Below, piece after piece: positions 53,558 to 62,327 of a stretch of 64,000 bases of DNA. This stretch comes from Paenibacillus sp. 19GGS1-52 (GTDB lineage: Bacteria; Bacillota; Bacilli; Paenibacillales; Paenibacillaceae). Position 1 is the first letter of the stretch, and each line of letters begins with the position of its first letter. Location: NCBI RefSeq assembly GCF_022369515.1, contig NZ_CP059724.1, positions 2,480,001-2,544,000 of the forward strand, given 5' to 3'. The notes under the pieces were generated by a model. It was not told the origin of the DNA. It made no database searches and worked only from the letters and a program-made list of their open reading frames with translations. The translations under genes were made by a program, and so were the position numbers.

Positions 53558-55519
53558 ATGTTGAGGATTCGATTGAATGAGCTGGGGGACGGGAATGAGA
53601 ACGGCCTGTTACAGGCTGATGTATGGAAATGGGATGGGATTGGCTGGAATGAATATGTTTCGCAGCAAGATGAGGATTTCATCCGTGCGGAGGATGATCT
53701 GTTTGTAACGATTCCCGCAGAGTCGGGTTTGTACCGTGTTGACTATTCCAGAAGTCCTTTTGAGACGTTATTCGTGCTGCCAGCGGGAGAGGGAAACGAG
53801 CTGCGTACAACGGCACTGCATCCAGCCCCCTTTAAGCTGAAGGAGGGTACACTGTGGGGGTATATCAATGATGTGGGGCTTACAGTGATTGAGCCCAGAT
53901 ACGAATATGCCGAGGATTTTCAGGAAAATGGGCTAGCTATTGTACAGACTAAAGGGGGCAGTGGCCTGATCGACAGCTCAGGTCGGGAGAAAGTAAAACC
54001 AGTCTATTCCTTTATAGCTCCTTTTTCGGAAGGACGCGCAGTGGTATCTGACCTTAAAGGGTATACCTTCATTGATGAAAGAGGGAAAGAAGTGACTTCG
54101 GCGCGATATGATTATCTGAACTCTCTGCATGAGGGGCGCGCTGTATTTTCCCATCAGAGTACAAGCGGACCCTCCCATTATGGATATCTGGATCCGCAAG
54201 GTAAAGAAGTACTGCCTGCTATTTATTTAGATGCGGGAGATTTTATGAACGGGATGGCACTGGTCAAGATTGCGGATGGCGAATATGCACTTATTGATCC
54301 TGAAGGTCAACGTCTGCACACTTATAATTATCCTTTTGTGGGCAACCCGGGAGATGCCCTGCTTTCATTTCAGGCGACGGAGAACGGCAAGTACGGCTAT
54401 CTCCACACAGATGGCACAATCGCCATTCAACCGCAGTTCACGGCGGCCTTACCCTTCTCCGAAGGCAGAGCGGTGATCAATACGGCAGAGGATTATGGCA
54501 ACGCCTATGGTTTGATAGATAAGCAAGGCAAAGCTATTATTCCAGCAAAATACTATGAGGTTCTACAACTGGGTGAGGAAAGGGTAGCACTCGGCACTCC
54601 AATGTATCCCAATCAGCCGTACCGTGGTTCACGTTATGTCATTGCTGATGCGAAAACTGGAAGAATTCTGAATAACCATGCTTTGCTGGGAGTTAATAAT
54701 TATCAAGAGGGCCTGGCTTCGGTTTATGATGCCAAGGAGACTTATTTTATCGATAAAAGTGGCAGCCGAGCCGCTCAGCCTCCTGTAGTTCCGGGTTCAG
54801 GAACACTCTCTTTGAACGGTCCTTTAATTAGAGCGGATGTAGATCTGCGTACAGCCTACTATGACCGGAGGGGTAAGCAGGTATGGAGACAGAATGGTGT
54901 CATCCCGCTGAGACCCCCATATTCAGTCCTAGAGAAGAAATACAAGCCAAACAGTGACTATCTGGTCTATTATCCGGTTGTTGAAGGAATCGCCAATTCG
55001 GCGGTCTCCAGTGAAGTTAATGCTAAACTGCGGAAGCTTTCACTGGCTGAAGGAGCGGGAGGTGGCGGGGCATCAACAGAGTTCAGCTACACTGGAGATT
55101 TTGCCGTATCGTTTTTCCGCAAAAACCTCCTGGTGCTGGAGCTGAATGGTTACCGCTTCCCCTTTGGAGCTGCACATGGCATGCCGTCAAGAATCTATAC
55201 GCATATTAATTTGCGCAATGGCAGATTCTTTGGGCTTAGCGACTTGTTTAAGCCAGGTAGCAGATACGTCGCGAAGCTGAGTGAAATCGTTGGCAAGCAG
55301 ATTGCGAATGATCCACAATACTCTTACGTATTTCCGGATACCTATAAGGGAATAACCGCTGATCAGCCTTTTTTTGTGGATCAAGAGGCGCTTTATCTTT
55401 ATTTTGCACCCTATGAGATTGCTCCTTATGCGGCCGGCTTCCCGACCTTCCGTATTCCTTATGCAGAGATTATGGGGCTTATTTCGACCGAAGGGGAGTT
55501 CTGGCAATCCTTTCATTAA
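53558..55519 (+). CDS. WG-repeat protein with C-terminal DUF3298-like domain
   Basis: Protein of 653 aa without an obvious signal peptide. The ATG at 53558 has AAAGGGGAGC upstream; the open frame extends nine codons earlier. About six or seven WG beta-repeats cover residues 85-390, with the pattern GYIN/GLID...G...V-P-Y...F-EG-A-V (for example GYLHTDGTIAIQPQF then PFSEGRAVI). The C-terminal 200 residues resemble a DUF3298/RsiV-like domain (THINLRNGRFFGLSDLF; FFVDQEALYLYFAPYEIAPYAAG). WG repeats are linked to protein binding in bacteria, but no function is assigned. The gene stands alone between a repeat and a terminator. Confidence 0.82.
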   Translation: MLRIRLNELGDGNENGLLQADVWKWDGIGWNEYVSQQDEDFIRAEDDLFVTIPAESGLYRVDYSRSPFETLFVLPAGEGNELRTTALHPAPFKLKEGTLWGYINDVGLTVIEPRYEYAEDFQENGLAIVQTKGGSGLIDSSGREKVKPVYSFIAPFSEGRAVVSDLKGYTFIDERGKEVTSARYDYLNSLHEGRAVFSHQSTSGPSHYGYLDPQGKEVLPAIYLDAGDFMNGMALVKIADGEYALIDPEGQRLHTYNYPFVGNPGDALLSFQATENGKYGYLHTDGTIAIQPQFTAALPFSEGRAVINTAEDYGNAYGLIDKQGKAIIPAKYYEVLQLGEERVALGTPMYPNQPYRGSRYVIADAKTGRILNNHALLGVNNYQEGLASVYDAKETYFIDKSGSRAAQPPVVPGSGTLSLNGPLIRADVDLRTAYYDRRGKQVWRQNGVIPLRPPYSVLEKKYKPNSDYLVYYPVVEGIANSAVSSEVNAKLRKLSLAEGAGGGGASTEFSYTGDFAVSFFRKNLLVLELNGYRFPFGAAHGMPSRIYTHINLRNGRFFGLSDLFKPGSRYVAKLSEIVGKQIANDPQYSYVFPDTYKGITADQPFFVDQEALYLYFAPYEIAPYAAGFPTFRIPYAEIMGLISTEGEFWQSFH

Positions 55520-55549
55520 AATACAAGACCACAACCTGGTGGATATAAG

Positions 55550-55582
55550 AATCTTCCTCAGCTACAAAGAGGAGGATTTTTT
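55550..55582 (+). terminator. Terminator of the WG-repeat gene
   Basis: A 10-bp stem with one wobble (AATCTTCCTC with GAGGAGGATT) and a nine-base loop is followed by TTTTATT. Confidence 0.85.
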
Positions 55583-55761
55583 ATTGCCTGATTTGCTATA
55601 GGAAATGCCATTCATGGCTTGATTTAATGTAAAAATTTAGAAGCACACAACCCAAATAAATATGTTACAATAACTGAGGAAGAAATTACAGGTTTGTAAT
55701 CTTTGTGGCTGACTAATTCCCGACAGCACAGAAAATACATCAAGAATAAGGAGATGGCAGA

Positions 55762-56559
55762 ATGAAGAGCAAGACTTTGAGAGCAATGATAGGTGGAAGT
55801 GTCGCCGCAGTTATGGCGCTGAGCATTTCTCTTCCTTACACAGCCAGCGCGGCAGCAAATGACACTACGGTGACAAAAGCAGGCACCAGCTACGCGCAAT
55901 TATTACAGTATTTAAGTCAATATAATATAAAGGGATTTTCTTTCATCATTGTAGATGGCATGATTCCGGTAAAGGGCAGCACGCCTACAACAAAGCCAAC
56001 AGCAGCGCCAACCTCGGTACCGGTGGCAACGCCAGCACCAACAAAAGCACCAGTGGCAACGCCAGCACCAACAAAAGCACCAGTAGCAACGCCAGCACCA
56101 ACAAAAGCGCCAGTAGCAACGCCAGCACCAACAAAAGCACCAGTAGCAACGCCAGCGCCAACAAAAGCACCAGTAGCTGTTAGCACTAATACAACATATA
56201 TGCAACAAATCGTGGCGCTTGTGAACAAGGAACGTGCCACCGCTGGCCTGGCTCCTGTGTCCAGTCTGGATAGCTTGAACAAGGTTGCAGCAGCCAAAGC
56301 GACAGATATGCGTTCTAACAATTACTTCTCACATACTTCGCCTACGTATGGTTCACCTTTTGATATGATGGCTTCGTTTGGGGTTACTTATTCCTATGCA
56401 GGGGAGAACATCGCGATGGGACAGAAGTCACCGGAAGAAGTAATGACTGCATGGATGAATAGTCCGGGTCACCGTGCCAATATTTTGAGTGCAAACTTTA
56501 ATTATATTGGAGTAGGTTTCGATAATAATTATTGGGTACAAGAATTTGTAGGCAAATAG
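55762..56559 (+). CDS. Secreted CAP-domain (SCP/YkwD-like) protein with Pro/Thr/Ala repeats
   Basis: Secreted protein of 265 aa. A signal peptide (RAMIGGSVAAVMALSISLP, cleavage near TASAAA) is followed by a short N-terminal region, a linker of five perfect ten-residue repeats VATPAPTKAP (residues 88-137), and a CAP domain (about 147-265) with FSHTSPTYGSPFDMM, YAGENIAMG and SPGHRANIL. Bacterial YkwD-like CAP proteins are secreted and often sporulation-linked, but their activity is unclear. AAGGAGATGG precedes the ATG. The repeat linker probably spans the wall. Confidence 0.88.
   Translation: MKSKTLRAMIGGSVAAVMALSISLPYTASAAANDTTVTKAGTSYAQLLQYLSQYNIKGFSFIIVDGMIPVKGSTPTTKPTAAPTSVPVATPAPTKAPVATPAPTKAPVATPAPTKAPVATPAPTKAPVATPAPTKAPVAVSTNTTYMQQIVALVNKERATAGLAPVSSLDSLNKVAAAKATDMRSNNYFSHTSPTYGSPFDMMASFGVTYSYAGENIAMGQKSPEEVMTAWMNSPGHRANILSANFNYIGVGFDNNYWVQEFVGK
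56023..56172 (+). repeat. In-frame 30-bp tandem repeat (5 units) in the CAP gene
   Basis: Five nearly identical 30-bp units encode VATPAPTKAP, with only a few third-position differences such as GTGGCA/GTAGCA. The unit length is a multiple of three, so copy-number change would alter linker length without a frameshift. Confidence 0.9.
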
Positions 56560-56572
56560 TAACAGCTGTGCA

Positions 56573-56617
56573 CCAAAAAACGTTCTCCGACTACAATCGG
56601 GGAACGTTTTTTTGGTG
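56573..56617 (+). terminator. Terminator of the CAP gene
   Basis: A near-perfect stem (arms from 56573 and ending about 56615) built on AACGTTCTCCGA and TCGGGGAACGTT, flanked by A and T tracts. Confidence 0.88.
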
Positions 56618-56633
56618 TGGGATTTTGAGATAA

Positions 56634-56667
56634 AAAAGAAGCAAGAGCGATAGCTCTTGCTTCTTTT
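56634..56667. terminator. Perfect 15-bp hairpin, probable bidirectional terminator
   Basis: AAAAGAAGCAAGAGC pairs perfectly with GCTCTTGCTTCTTTT around a GATA loop. It lies between the CAP gene and the oppositely oriented tRNA. Confidence 0.75.
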
Positions 56668-56720
56668 CTTAAAATATAGGAATTTATATGTTCACACGAT
56701 AACTTATCCTTATATTTCTC

Positions 56721-56764
56721 GAAGAAGCGGGTGCCGTCCATAAAAGGACGGCACCCGCTTCTTC
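56721..56764. terminator. Perfect 19-bp hairpin downstream of the tRNA
   Basis: GAAGAAGCGGGTGCCGTCC pairs over all 19 bases with its complement at 56746-56764 around a six-base loop. It lies nine bases after the 3' end of the minus-strand tRNA and is probably its terminator or processing signal, though no good T run follows. Confidence 0.7.
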
Positions 56765-56773
56765 TTGCCATTA

Positions 56774-56846
56774 TGGGTTATGCTGGGTTCGAACCAGCGA
56801 CCTGCCGATTAAGAGTCGGCTGCTCTACCAGCTAAGCTAATAACCC
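56774..56846 (-). tRNA. tRNA-Lys (anticodon CTT)
   Basis: The minus strand folds as a full cloverleaf: acceptor GGGTTAT with ATAACCC, D arm with TTAGCTGGTAGAGC-type sequence, anticodon stem GCCGA/TCGGC with loop CTCTTAA (anticodon CTT, codon AAG), and T arm GCTGGTTCGAACCCAGC. The discriminator base is A; CCA is not encoded. It stands alone and not in a tRNA cluster. Confidence 0.95.
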
Positions 56847-57098
56847 GTGCGTTGCTGTGACTCAACAGAAAATAATATATCACGTCTCAGAAATAAAAGC
56901 TAGTCTTTTTTTAATTTTTTTTTAAAATCTTATTATGCTCTAGTCGGGGAGTGTCGATTTTTGCCGGAAATACAAGGGTTATTCTTAATATGAATATTTG
57001 CAAATTACGCATAGAAGAATTATGTTTATCTACATAGTTAAGAAGTTTGTAAAATGTGGAACAATACAGAATAGAAACGGCATACGGAGGGATAGATT

Positions 57099-57938
57099 TT
57101 GAATGATTCCAAGTGGACGTGGCGCAGTGTAAGCTTGATTTCCATAGCAGCGACCGTGCTTTTAATTGTTGGCTTTATTTATGCAGTGAATGACATCATT
57201 AATCCGGCAGGTGACACGCTCCAGACTTCTCTGCCACAGGGTACGGCGACCCCGCTCACTGAGACTACCGGACTACTAAAAGTAGTAGCTCTTGGAGATT
57301 CACTGGCTAAAGGGACGGGTGACAACACTGGCGCTGGTTTTGTGAAACGTGCTGTAGACAGCTTAGCGGCAGATGGAGAACAGACTGAACTGCTTGGCAA
57401 TATGGGTATTAATGGCCAGACCACATTGGGGCTGCAGAGCAGTCTAAAAGAAGAAGGAGTCCAATATGAGCTACGTCAGGCGAATGTTATTCTGCTCTCT
57501 ATCGGCGGAAATGATCTGTTCAGGGGATCAGACATTCTTAAGGATGGTAGTAACAGTTCTACCACATCTAACTCCATGGCTGTAGATAAGGATTTGACTC
57601 CGGAGGCTCTATTGACCGCACTTCCGGAAGCCGCGAAGAGATTGGGTCTCATATTAGATAGTATTGCAAAGATTAATCCGCAGGCACAAATTTATTATTT
57701 GGGTCTATATAATCCGTTCGGGGATATCCCTGATTTGCTAGTACCGGGCAATCAGGCAGTAGCCGCTTGGAATAATGCGGCGATGGATATTATTAACAAA
57801 CACAGCAATATGACATTGGTCCCAACCTTTGATCTCTTCAACCGCCATCTGGACAAATATCTCTCCTCGGATCATTTTCATCCCAATGGCGATGGCTATC
57901 AGCGGATGGGTGAACGGATCGTACAGGCTGTACGTTAG
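57099..57938 (+). CDS. SGNH/GDSL-family lipase or esterase, membrane-anchored
   Basis: Extracytoplasmic serine hydrolase of 279 aa with an N-terminal membrane anchor (about residues 8-28). GDSL block I is ALGDSLAKG, block III GGNDLFRG with the oxyanion residues, and block V DHFHPNGDGY with the catalytic Asp and His. This is the YpmR-like branch of Bacillales. The start is TTG at 57099, seven bases after GGAGGG. It is followed 75 bp later by the ABC transporter genes. Substrate is probably a lipid or acylated glycan. Confidence 0.86.
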   Translation: MNDSKWTWRSVSLISIAATVLLIVGFIYAVNDIINPAGDTLQTSLPQGTATPLTETTGLLKVVALGDSLAKGTGDNTGAGFVKRAVDSLAADGEQTELLGNMGINGQTTLGLQSSLKEEGVQYELRQANVILLSIGGNDLFRGSDILKDGSNSSTTSNSMAVDKDLTPEALLTALPEAAKRLGLILDSIAKINPQAQIYYLGLYNPFGDIPDLLVPGNQAVAAWNNAAMDIINKHSNMTLVPTFDLFNRHLDKYLSSDHFHPNGDGYQRMGERIVQAVR

Positions 57939-58013
57939 GGTGTTAGGTAATATTCTACAAATTGTATAGACAATTTGTTTTGATAACAGTAAACAACAGG
58001 AGCTGTATGGAAT

Positions 58014-58994
58014 ATGACAAATGGAAAGAGCGGTGGCTCCGGAGCAGTCGTCTTGTCTGTCGACGGGGTTCGTAAAAAAATAGGCCGCAAATGGATTATT
58101 GATGATGTAACGTTCGACGTGAAAGAGGGAGAGATTTTTGGCTTTCTCGGCCCGAATGGAGCAGGTAAGACGACGACTATCCGCATGCTTGTAGATTTGA
58201 TCCGGCCCAGTGAAGGGAAGATTACGGTCTGTGGCTTCAACGTAAATCGCAATCCGGAAAAAGCACTGCAATATGTCGGCTCGATCGTGGAGAATCCTGA
58301 GGTATACACCTATTTGACTGGCTGGGAAAATCTGCAGCATTTTGCCCGAATGCAGCCTGGCGTAGATAAAGCTCGTATTGCCGAGGTAGTAGATATTGTC
58401 CGGCTGGACCAGCGCATACATGATAAGGTAAGCACGTACTCGCTGGGGATGCGCCAGCGTCTGGGAATTGCCCAGGCTTTGCTCGGACGCCCGCGTCTGC
58501 TAATTCTGGACGAGCCTACAAATGGACTTGATCCCAAAGGGATCAAGGAGCTGCGTGAATTCATCCGCAAGCTCGCAGATGAAGGATTGGCTGTATTCGT
58601 CTCAAGTCATCTGCTGAGCGAAATTCAACTGCTGTGTGACCGTGTGGCCATTATCAGCAAGGGGCGTGTGCTGGCTGTAGGCGGTGTAAATGAGCTGGTC
58701 TCCCGAAATTCTCCATATGTATTATGGGAGCTGGAGCCTTTTGACAGAGCTCGGGAATTAATGGTTAATCGTTCTGATATTCAGCTACTGGAGCTGGGTG
58801 AGGTTACGCTCGACGATTCTATCATTGCAGGCATGGGCCCGAACTCCTTGATCACGATTATGGATGAAGATATGATTCCTGAGATCGTAGCTGTACTGGT
58901 TTCTGCTGAGGTTGAGGTAAGGGCAGTGCATAAAATCAATCCGACACTGGAACAGTTATTCTTGAAGCTAACGGAGGGTGAGACCATTGATTAA
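58014..58994 (+). CDS. ABC-2 type transporter ATP-binding protein
   Basis: Exporter-type ATPase, 326 aa, of the BcrA/NatA class. Walker A is GPNGAGKTT, signature YSLGMRQRLG, Walker B LLILDEPTNGLD and H-loop FVSSHLLSEI. The C-terminal 90 residues form the extra regulatory domain of this class. It overlaps the permease gene by eight bases. The pair resembles bacitracin-resistance-type or sodium exporters; substrate unknown. Confidence 0.9.
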   Translation: MTNGKSGGSGAVVLSVDGVRKKIGRKWIIDDVTFDVKEGEIFGFLGPNGAGKTTTIRMLVDLIRPSEGKITVCGFNVNRNPEKALQYVGSIVENPEVYTYLTGWENLQHFARMQPGVDKARIAEVVDIVRLDQRIHDKVSTYSLGMRQRLGIAQALLGRPRLLILDEPTNGLDPKGIKELREFIRKLADEGLAVFVSSHLLSEIQLLCDRVAIISKGRVLAVGGVNELVSRNSPYVLWELEPFDRARELMVNRSDIQLLELGEVTLDDSIIAGMGPNSLITIMDEDMIPEIVAVLVSAEVEVRAVHKINPTLEQLFLKLTEGETID

Positions 58995-59976
58995 CCTGTT
59001 GCCACTTATCCGCAATGAGTGCCTGAAGATTATAAAAAAGAAACGTTTTTATGTTATACTGCTAATTCTGCTTGTGCTAGTGCCAATGTTTACTTATGCA
59101 CAGATGCGTGTAGCTGAGCGGAGTCAGAATAAGTTCAACTCGGACTGGCGGCTCGAGGTTCAGCAGCAGATCACAGACAATCAGAATTCGCTCGGCAGCG
59201 ACCGTATTCCCGAGGAATGGAAATCCTACCGAAAAATATTTGTCCAACAGCTGCAGTATTATCTCAACCACGATGTTAATCCGAATGAACCTAGTGGTGT
59301 AACCTTCACTCGTGAGTTTCTGGATAATTCAGTTTCGCTGTTCATACCGCTGTTGATCATGGCGGTGGCCTCCGACCTGGTTTCTGGAGAGCGGACAACC
59401 GGGACGATTAAAATGCTGTTAACTCGGCCAGTTAAACGCTGGAAAGTGCTTTTTAGCAAAATGGCAGCATTGTTGATGTTTGTCTCGCTGATTGTGCTCT
59501 CCACCTTTCTGGTCAGTTATCTCATTTCCGGATTAGCCTTTGGATATAAGGGATTTAATGTCCCCGTCTTTACAGGCTTTCAGATCAGTGGAGATTCGGT
59601 GGATATGTCAACCGTGCATGCTGTGCCACAATGGAAATATCTGCTCATGCAGTGCGGGCTGATCTGGTTCGTAAGTGTCGTTGTTGCTTTGCTTGCCTTT
59701 ATGGTATCAGTTCTGGTACGCAGCACAGCGGCGAGTATTGTGGTAATGATGGCAGCACTGATCGCCGGCACCATTTTGACAAATATGGCCTCAGCCTGGA
59801 CAACCGCCAAATATTTATTTATGGTTAATCTGGGCCTCACCGGTTATTTAGCAGGCACACCGGCGCCTATTGAGGGGATGACACTGGCTTTTTCCATGGC
59901 TGTATTGGCTGTTTGGGGACTTGCTTCCGTGATCATTTCATTCACCGTCTTTACGAAACGTGATATTTTGAATTAG
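58987..59976 (+). CDS. ABC-2 type transporter permease
   Basis: Membrane subunit of about 329 aa with about six transmembrane segments and a long extracytoplasmic region after TM1 (RVAERSQNKFNSDWRLEVQQ onward). LVSGERTTGTIKMLLTRPVKRWKVL is typical of the ABC-2 permease family. The GTG at 58978 abuts GGAGG with no spacing, so the TTG at 58987, eight bases after it, is the more likely start. It works with the ATPase just upstream. Confidence 0.87.
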   Translation: MINLLPLIRNECLKIIKKKRFYVILLILLVLVPMFTYAQMRVAERSQNKFNSDWRLEVQQQITDNQNSLGSDRIPEEWKSYRKIFVQQLQYYLNHDVNPNEPSGVTFTREFLDNSVSLFIPLLIMAVASDLVSGERTTGTIKMLLTRPVKRWKVLFSKMAALLMFVSLIVLSTFLVSYLISGLAFGYKGFNVPVFTGFQISGDSVDMSTVHAVPQWKYLLMQCGLIWFVSVVVALLAFMVSVLVRSTAASIVVMMAALIAGTILTNMASAWTTAKYLFMVNLGLTGYLAGTPAPIEGMTLAFSMAVLAVWGLASVIISFTVFTKRDILN

Positions 59977-60056
59977 AATGTACAAAGTGAGGAAACGTTT
60001 GTTTGCATTTTTTGAAATATAATAAAGTATAAGTGAGAAATGAAGGAGGAGCATGA

Positions 60057-62039
60057 ATGCTCGAACAGATCGATATGTTTGCTGAAGTCTCTAAGGACGG
60101 CGGTGTTAGCCTGACTGGATACGATGCTGACGACATTCAAGTGCTCGAAGGTCTAGTTGCGGTCCGCAAACGGCCCGGCATGTATATTGGCAGTACCAGT
60201 TCTTCGGGACTGCACCATCTTGTATGGGAAATAGTGGATAACGCCGTAGACGAGCATTTAGCTAAGCACTGCTCGAAGATTGATATTACACTGCGCAAGG
60301 ACGGCTCGGTTACCGTGATCGATAACGGCCGGGGGATTCCAACCGGAATGCATAAGACAGGAGTGCCAACGCCGCAGGTTGTATTCACCATTCTACATGC
60401 GGGCGGTAAATTTGGCGGATCTGGCTACAAGAAATCGGGCGGTTTGCATGGGGTTGGGGCTTCGGTCACCAATGCTTTGTCCGAATGGCTGGAAGTAGAA
60501 ATTTATCGTGAGGGTAAGATCCATCGGCAGCGTTTCGAATATTGGGCTGATCCTAACGGAAAAGAGCATGTAGGTGAACCGGTTACCGGCCTCGAAGTGA
60601 TGGGAAATACGAATAAAACCGGTACGAAGGTTACCTTCAAGCCGGATATTCGTGTCTTCCCGAATGGTATTGCCTTGAGCTATGACACGCTTGCCGAACG
60701 GGTTCAGGAGATTGCCTTCTTGAATTCCGGTCTGCGCATCTTGATTACAGATGACCGCACCAATCGCCAGGATGAATACTACTATGAAGGTGGAGCAAGA
60801 CAATTCGTAGAATTCCTGAACGAGGGCAAGGATGTTCTGCATGATGTCATTCATTTTAATGCGGAGAAAGATGATATTGAGGTGGAGGTAGCTCTGCAGT
60901 ACAATGCAGGGTATACAGAGACGCTGGCTTCCTTTGTTAACTCCATTCCTACCCGTAGCGGGGGGACGCATGAAACGGGCTTTAGAACAGCGTATACCCG
61001 TGTATTAAATGATTATGCCCGCCGTACCCAGATGCTTAAGGAGAAAGACAAGAATCTGGAGGGCAATGATCTGCGGGAAGGCATGATGGCTGTCATCAGC
61101 ATCAAGATGTCTGATGTTGAGTTTGTGGGTCAGACCAAGGATCAGCTCGGCAGCGCTTCTGCTCGCAGTGCAGTGGACTATATCGTATCCGAAAAAATGG
61201 CTCGTTTCCTGGAAGAGAATCCACAGGTAGCGCAAAGTCTGCTTAGAAAGTCGATTCAGGCCTCGAAGGCCCGCGAAGCGGCACGCAAAGCCCGCGATGA
61301 AATCCGCACCGGCAAGAAACGCAGCGAGAGCTCGAATCTTGGCGGGAAGCTGACACCTGCGCAGTCCAAGGACGTTACGCGTACAGAACTATTCATTGTA
61401 GAAGGTGATTCAGCCGGAGGCTCGGCGAAGCAAGGTCGTGATTCCAAAATTCAGGCTATATTACCCCTTAAGGGTAAGCCAATGAATCCGGAGAAGGCAA
61501 AGTTGCTGGATGTTTTGAAGAACGACGAGTATAAGGCTATCATATCGGCCATTGGAGCGGGTGTGGGTCCCGAATTTGCTGTGGAAGAAAGCAATTATTC
61601 CAAAATTATTATTATGACCGATGCGGATACGGATGGTGCGCATATTCAGGTGCTGCTGCTGACTTTTTTCTATCGTTATATGAAGCCTTTGATTGATGCA
61701 GGCAAGATTTATATCGCCCAGCCGCCATTGTATAAGCTGACTCGCAAAACGGGTAAGCTGGAAACAGTACGCTATGCCTGGAGTGATGAGGAGCTGCAAA
61801 ATTACTTGAAGGAGTTCGGTAAAAACTTCGAGCTGCAGCGTTACAAAGGATTAGGTGAGATGAACCCGGATCAATTGTGGGAAACAACAATGAATCCAGA
61901 GTCTCGCACACTCTTGCGGGTAGAGATTGAGGATATCGCTAAGGTCGAGCGCCGCATTTCTACGCTGATGGGTGATAAAGTAGATCCCCGCAAGCGCTGG
62001 ATCGTAGAGAACGTCGATTTCACAGAAATAGTGGAATAA
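60057..62039 (+). CDS. parE: DNA topoisomerase IV subunit B
   Basis: ATPase subunit of topoisomerase IV, 660 aa, that decatenates replicated chromosomes with ParC. The GHKL ATP site is EIVDNAVDEHLAKH, the glycine loop is GGLHGVGASVTNAL, and the Toprim domain has VEGDSAGGSAKQGRDSK and the metal motif TDADTDGAH. VRKRPGMYIGST is near residue 35. Length and the absence of a GyrB-type insertion, together with the neighbouring parC, favour ParE over GyrB. AAGGAGGA precedes the ATG at 60057. Confidence 0.94.
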   Translation: MLEQIDMFAEVSKDGGVSLTGYDADDIQVLEGLVAVRKRPGMYIGSTSSSGLHHLVWEIVDNAVDEHLAKHCSKIDITLRKDGSVTVIDNGRGIPTGMHKTGVPTPQVVFTILHAGGKFGGSGYKKSGGLHGVGASVTNALSEWLEVEIYREGKIHRQRFEYWADPNGKEHVGEPVTGLEVMGNTNKTGTKVTFKPDIRVFPNGIALSYDTLAERVQEIAFLNSGLRILITDDRTNRQDEYYYEGGARQFVEFLNEGKDVLHDVIHFNAEKDDIEVEVALQYNAGYTETLASFVNSIPTRSGGTHETGFRTAYTRVLNDYARRTQMLKEKDKNLEGNDLREGMMAVISIKMSDVEFVGQTKDQLGSASARSAVDYIVSEKMARFLEENPQVAQSLLRKSIQASKAREAARKARDEIRTGKKRSESSNLGGKLTPAQSKDVTRTELFIVEGDSAGGSAKQGRDSKIQAILPLKGKPMNPEKAKLLDVLKNDEYKAIISAIGAGVGPEFAVEESNYSKIIIMTDADTDGAHIQVLLLTFFYRYMKPLIDAGKIYIAQPPLYKLTRKTGKLETVRYAWSDEELQNYLKEFGKNFELQRYKGLGEMNPDQLWETTMNPESRTLLRVEIEDIAKVERRISTLMGDKVDPRKRWIVENVDFTEIVE

Positions 62040-62137
62040 CGACTGCCAATAGGAAGTAATAGTGTTGCAGGTTTTGCAATGCTGCAAGTGACGAAAATCC
62101 CCTGGTTTTTAACTTTTTGGTGATAAGCAAGCGTAAG

Positions 62138-62269
62138 CGGAGTGGGCGGAATCGTTCTGGAGGAGCGTTAGCGTTCGCCTTTGTTCCCGGATTTTAACCG
62201 CGATCAGCGGCTTGAATCAGAAAATCTGGGAACAACAGCGACCGGAAGAATGATCCGCCAACGGAGCGC
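62138..62269 (+). repeat. Intergenic palindromic repeat, copy C (between parE and parC)
   Basis: Imperfect palindrome with core CGCCTTTGTTCCCGGATTTT ... AAAATCTGGGAACAACAGCG, inner AACCGC/GCGGCTT stem and outer GGCGGAATCGTTCT with AGAATGATCCGCC. It occupies most of the 288-bp parE-parC gap, so it would be transcribed in the middle of the parEC message. Confidence 0.8.
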
Positions 62270-62327
62270 CTGAGTAGTGCCAATGGTTAACAAACTTGGG
62301 ACAGTTTGAGGAACAGAAGGTGAGCCA

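Noticed and set aside
56023..56172. Possible CRISPR array because of regular ~30-bp repeats
   Set aside because: The units are contiguous without spacers and encode a protein linker in frame; no cas gene is nearby.
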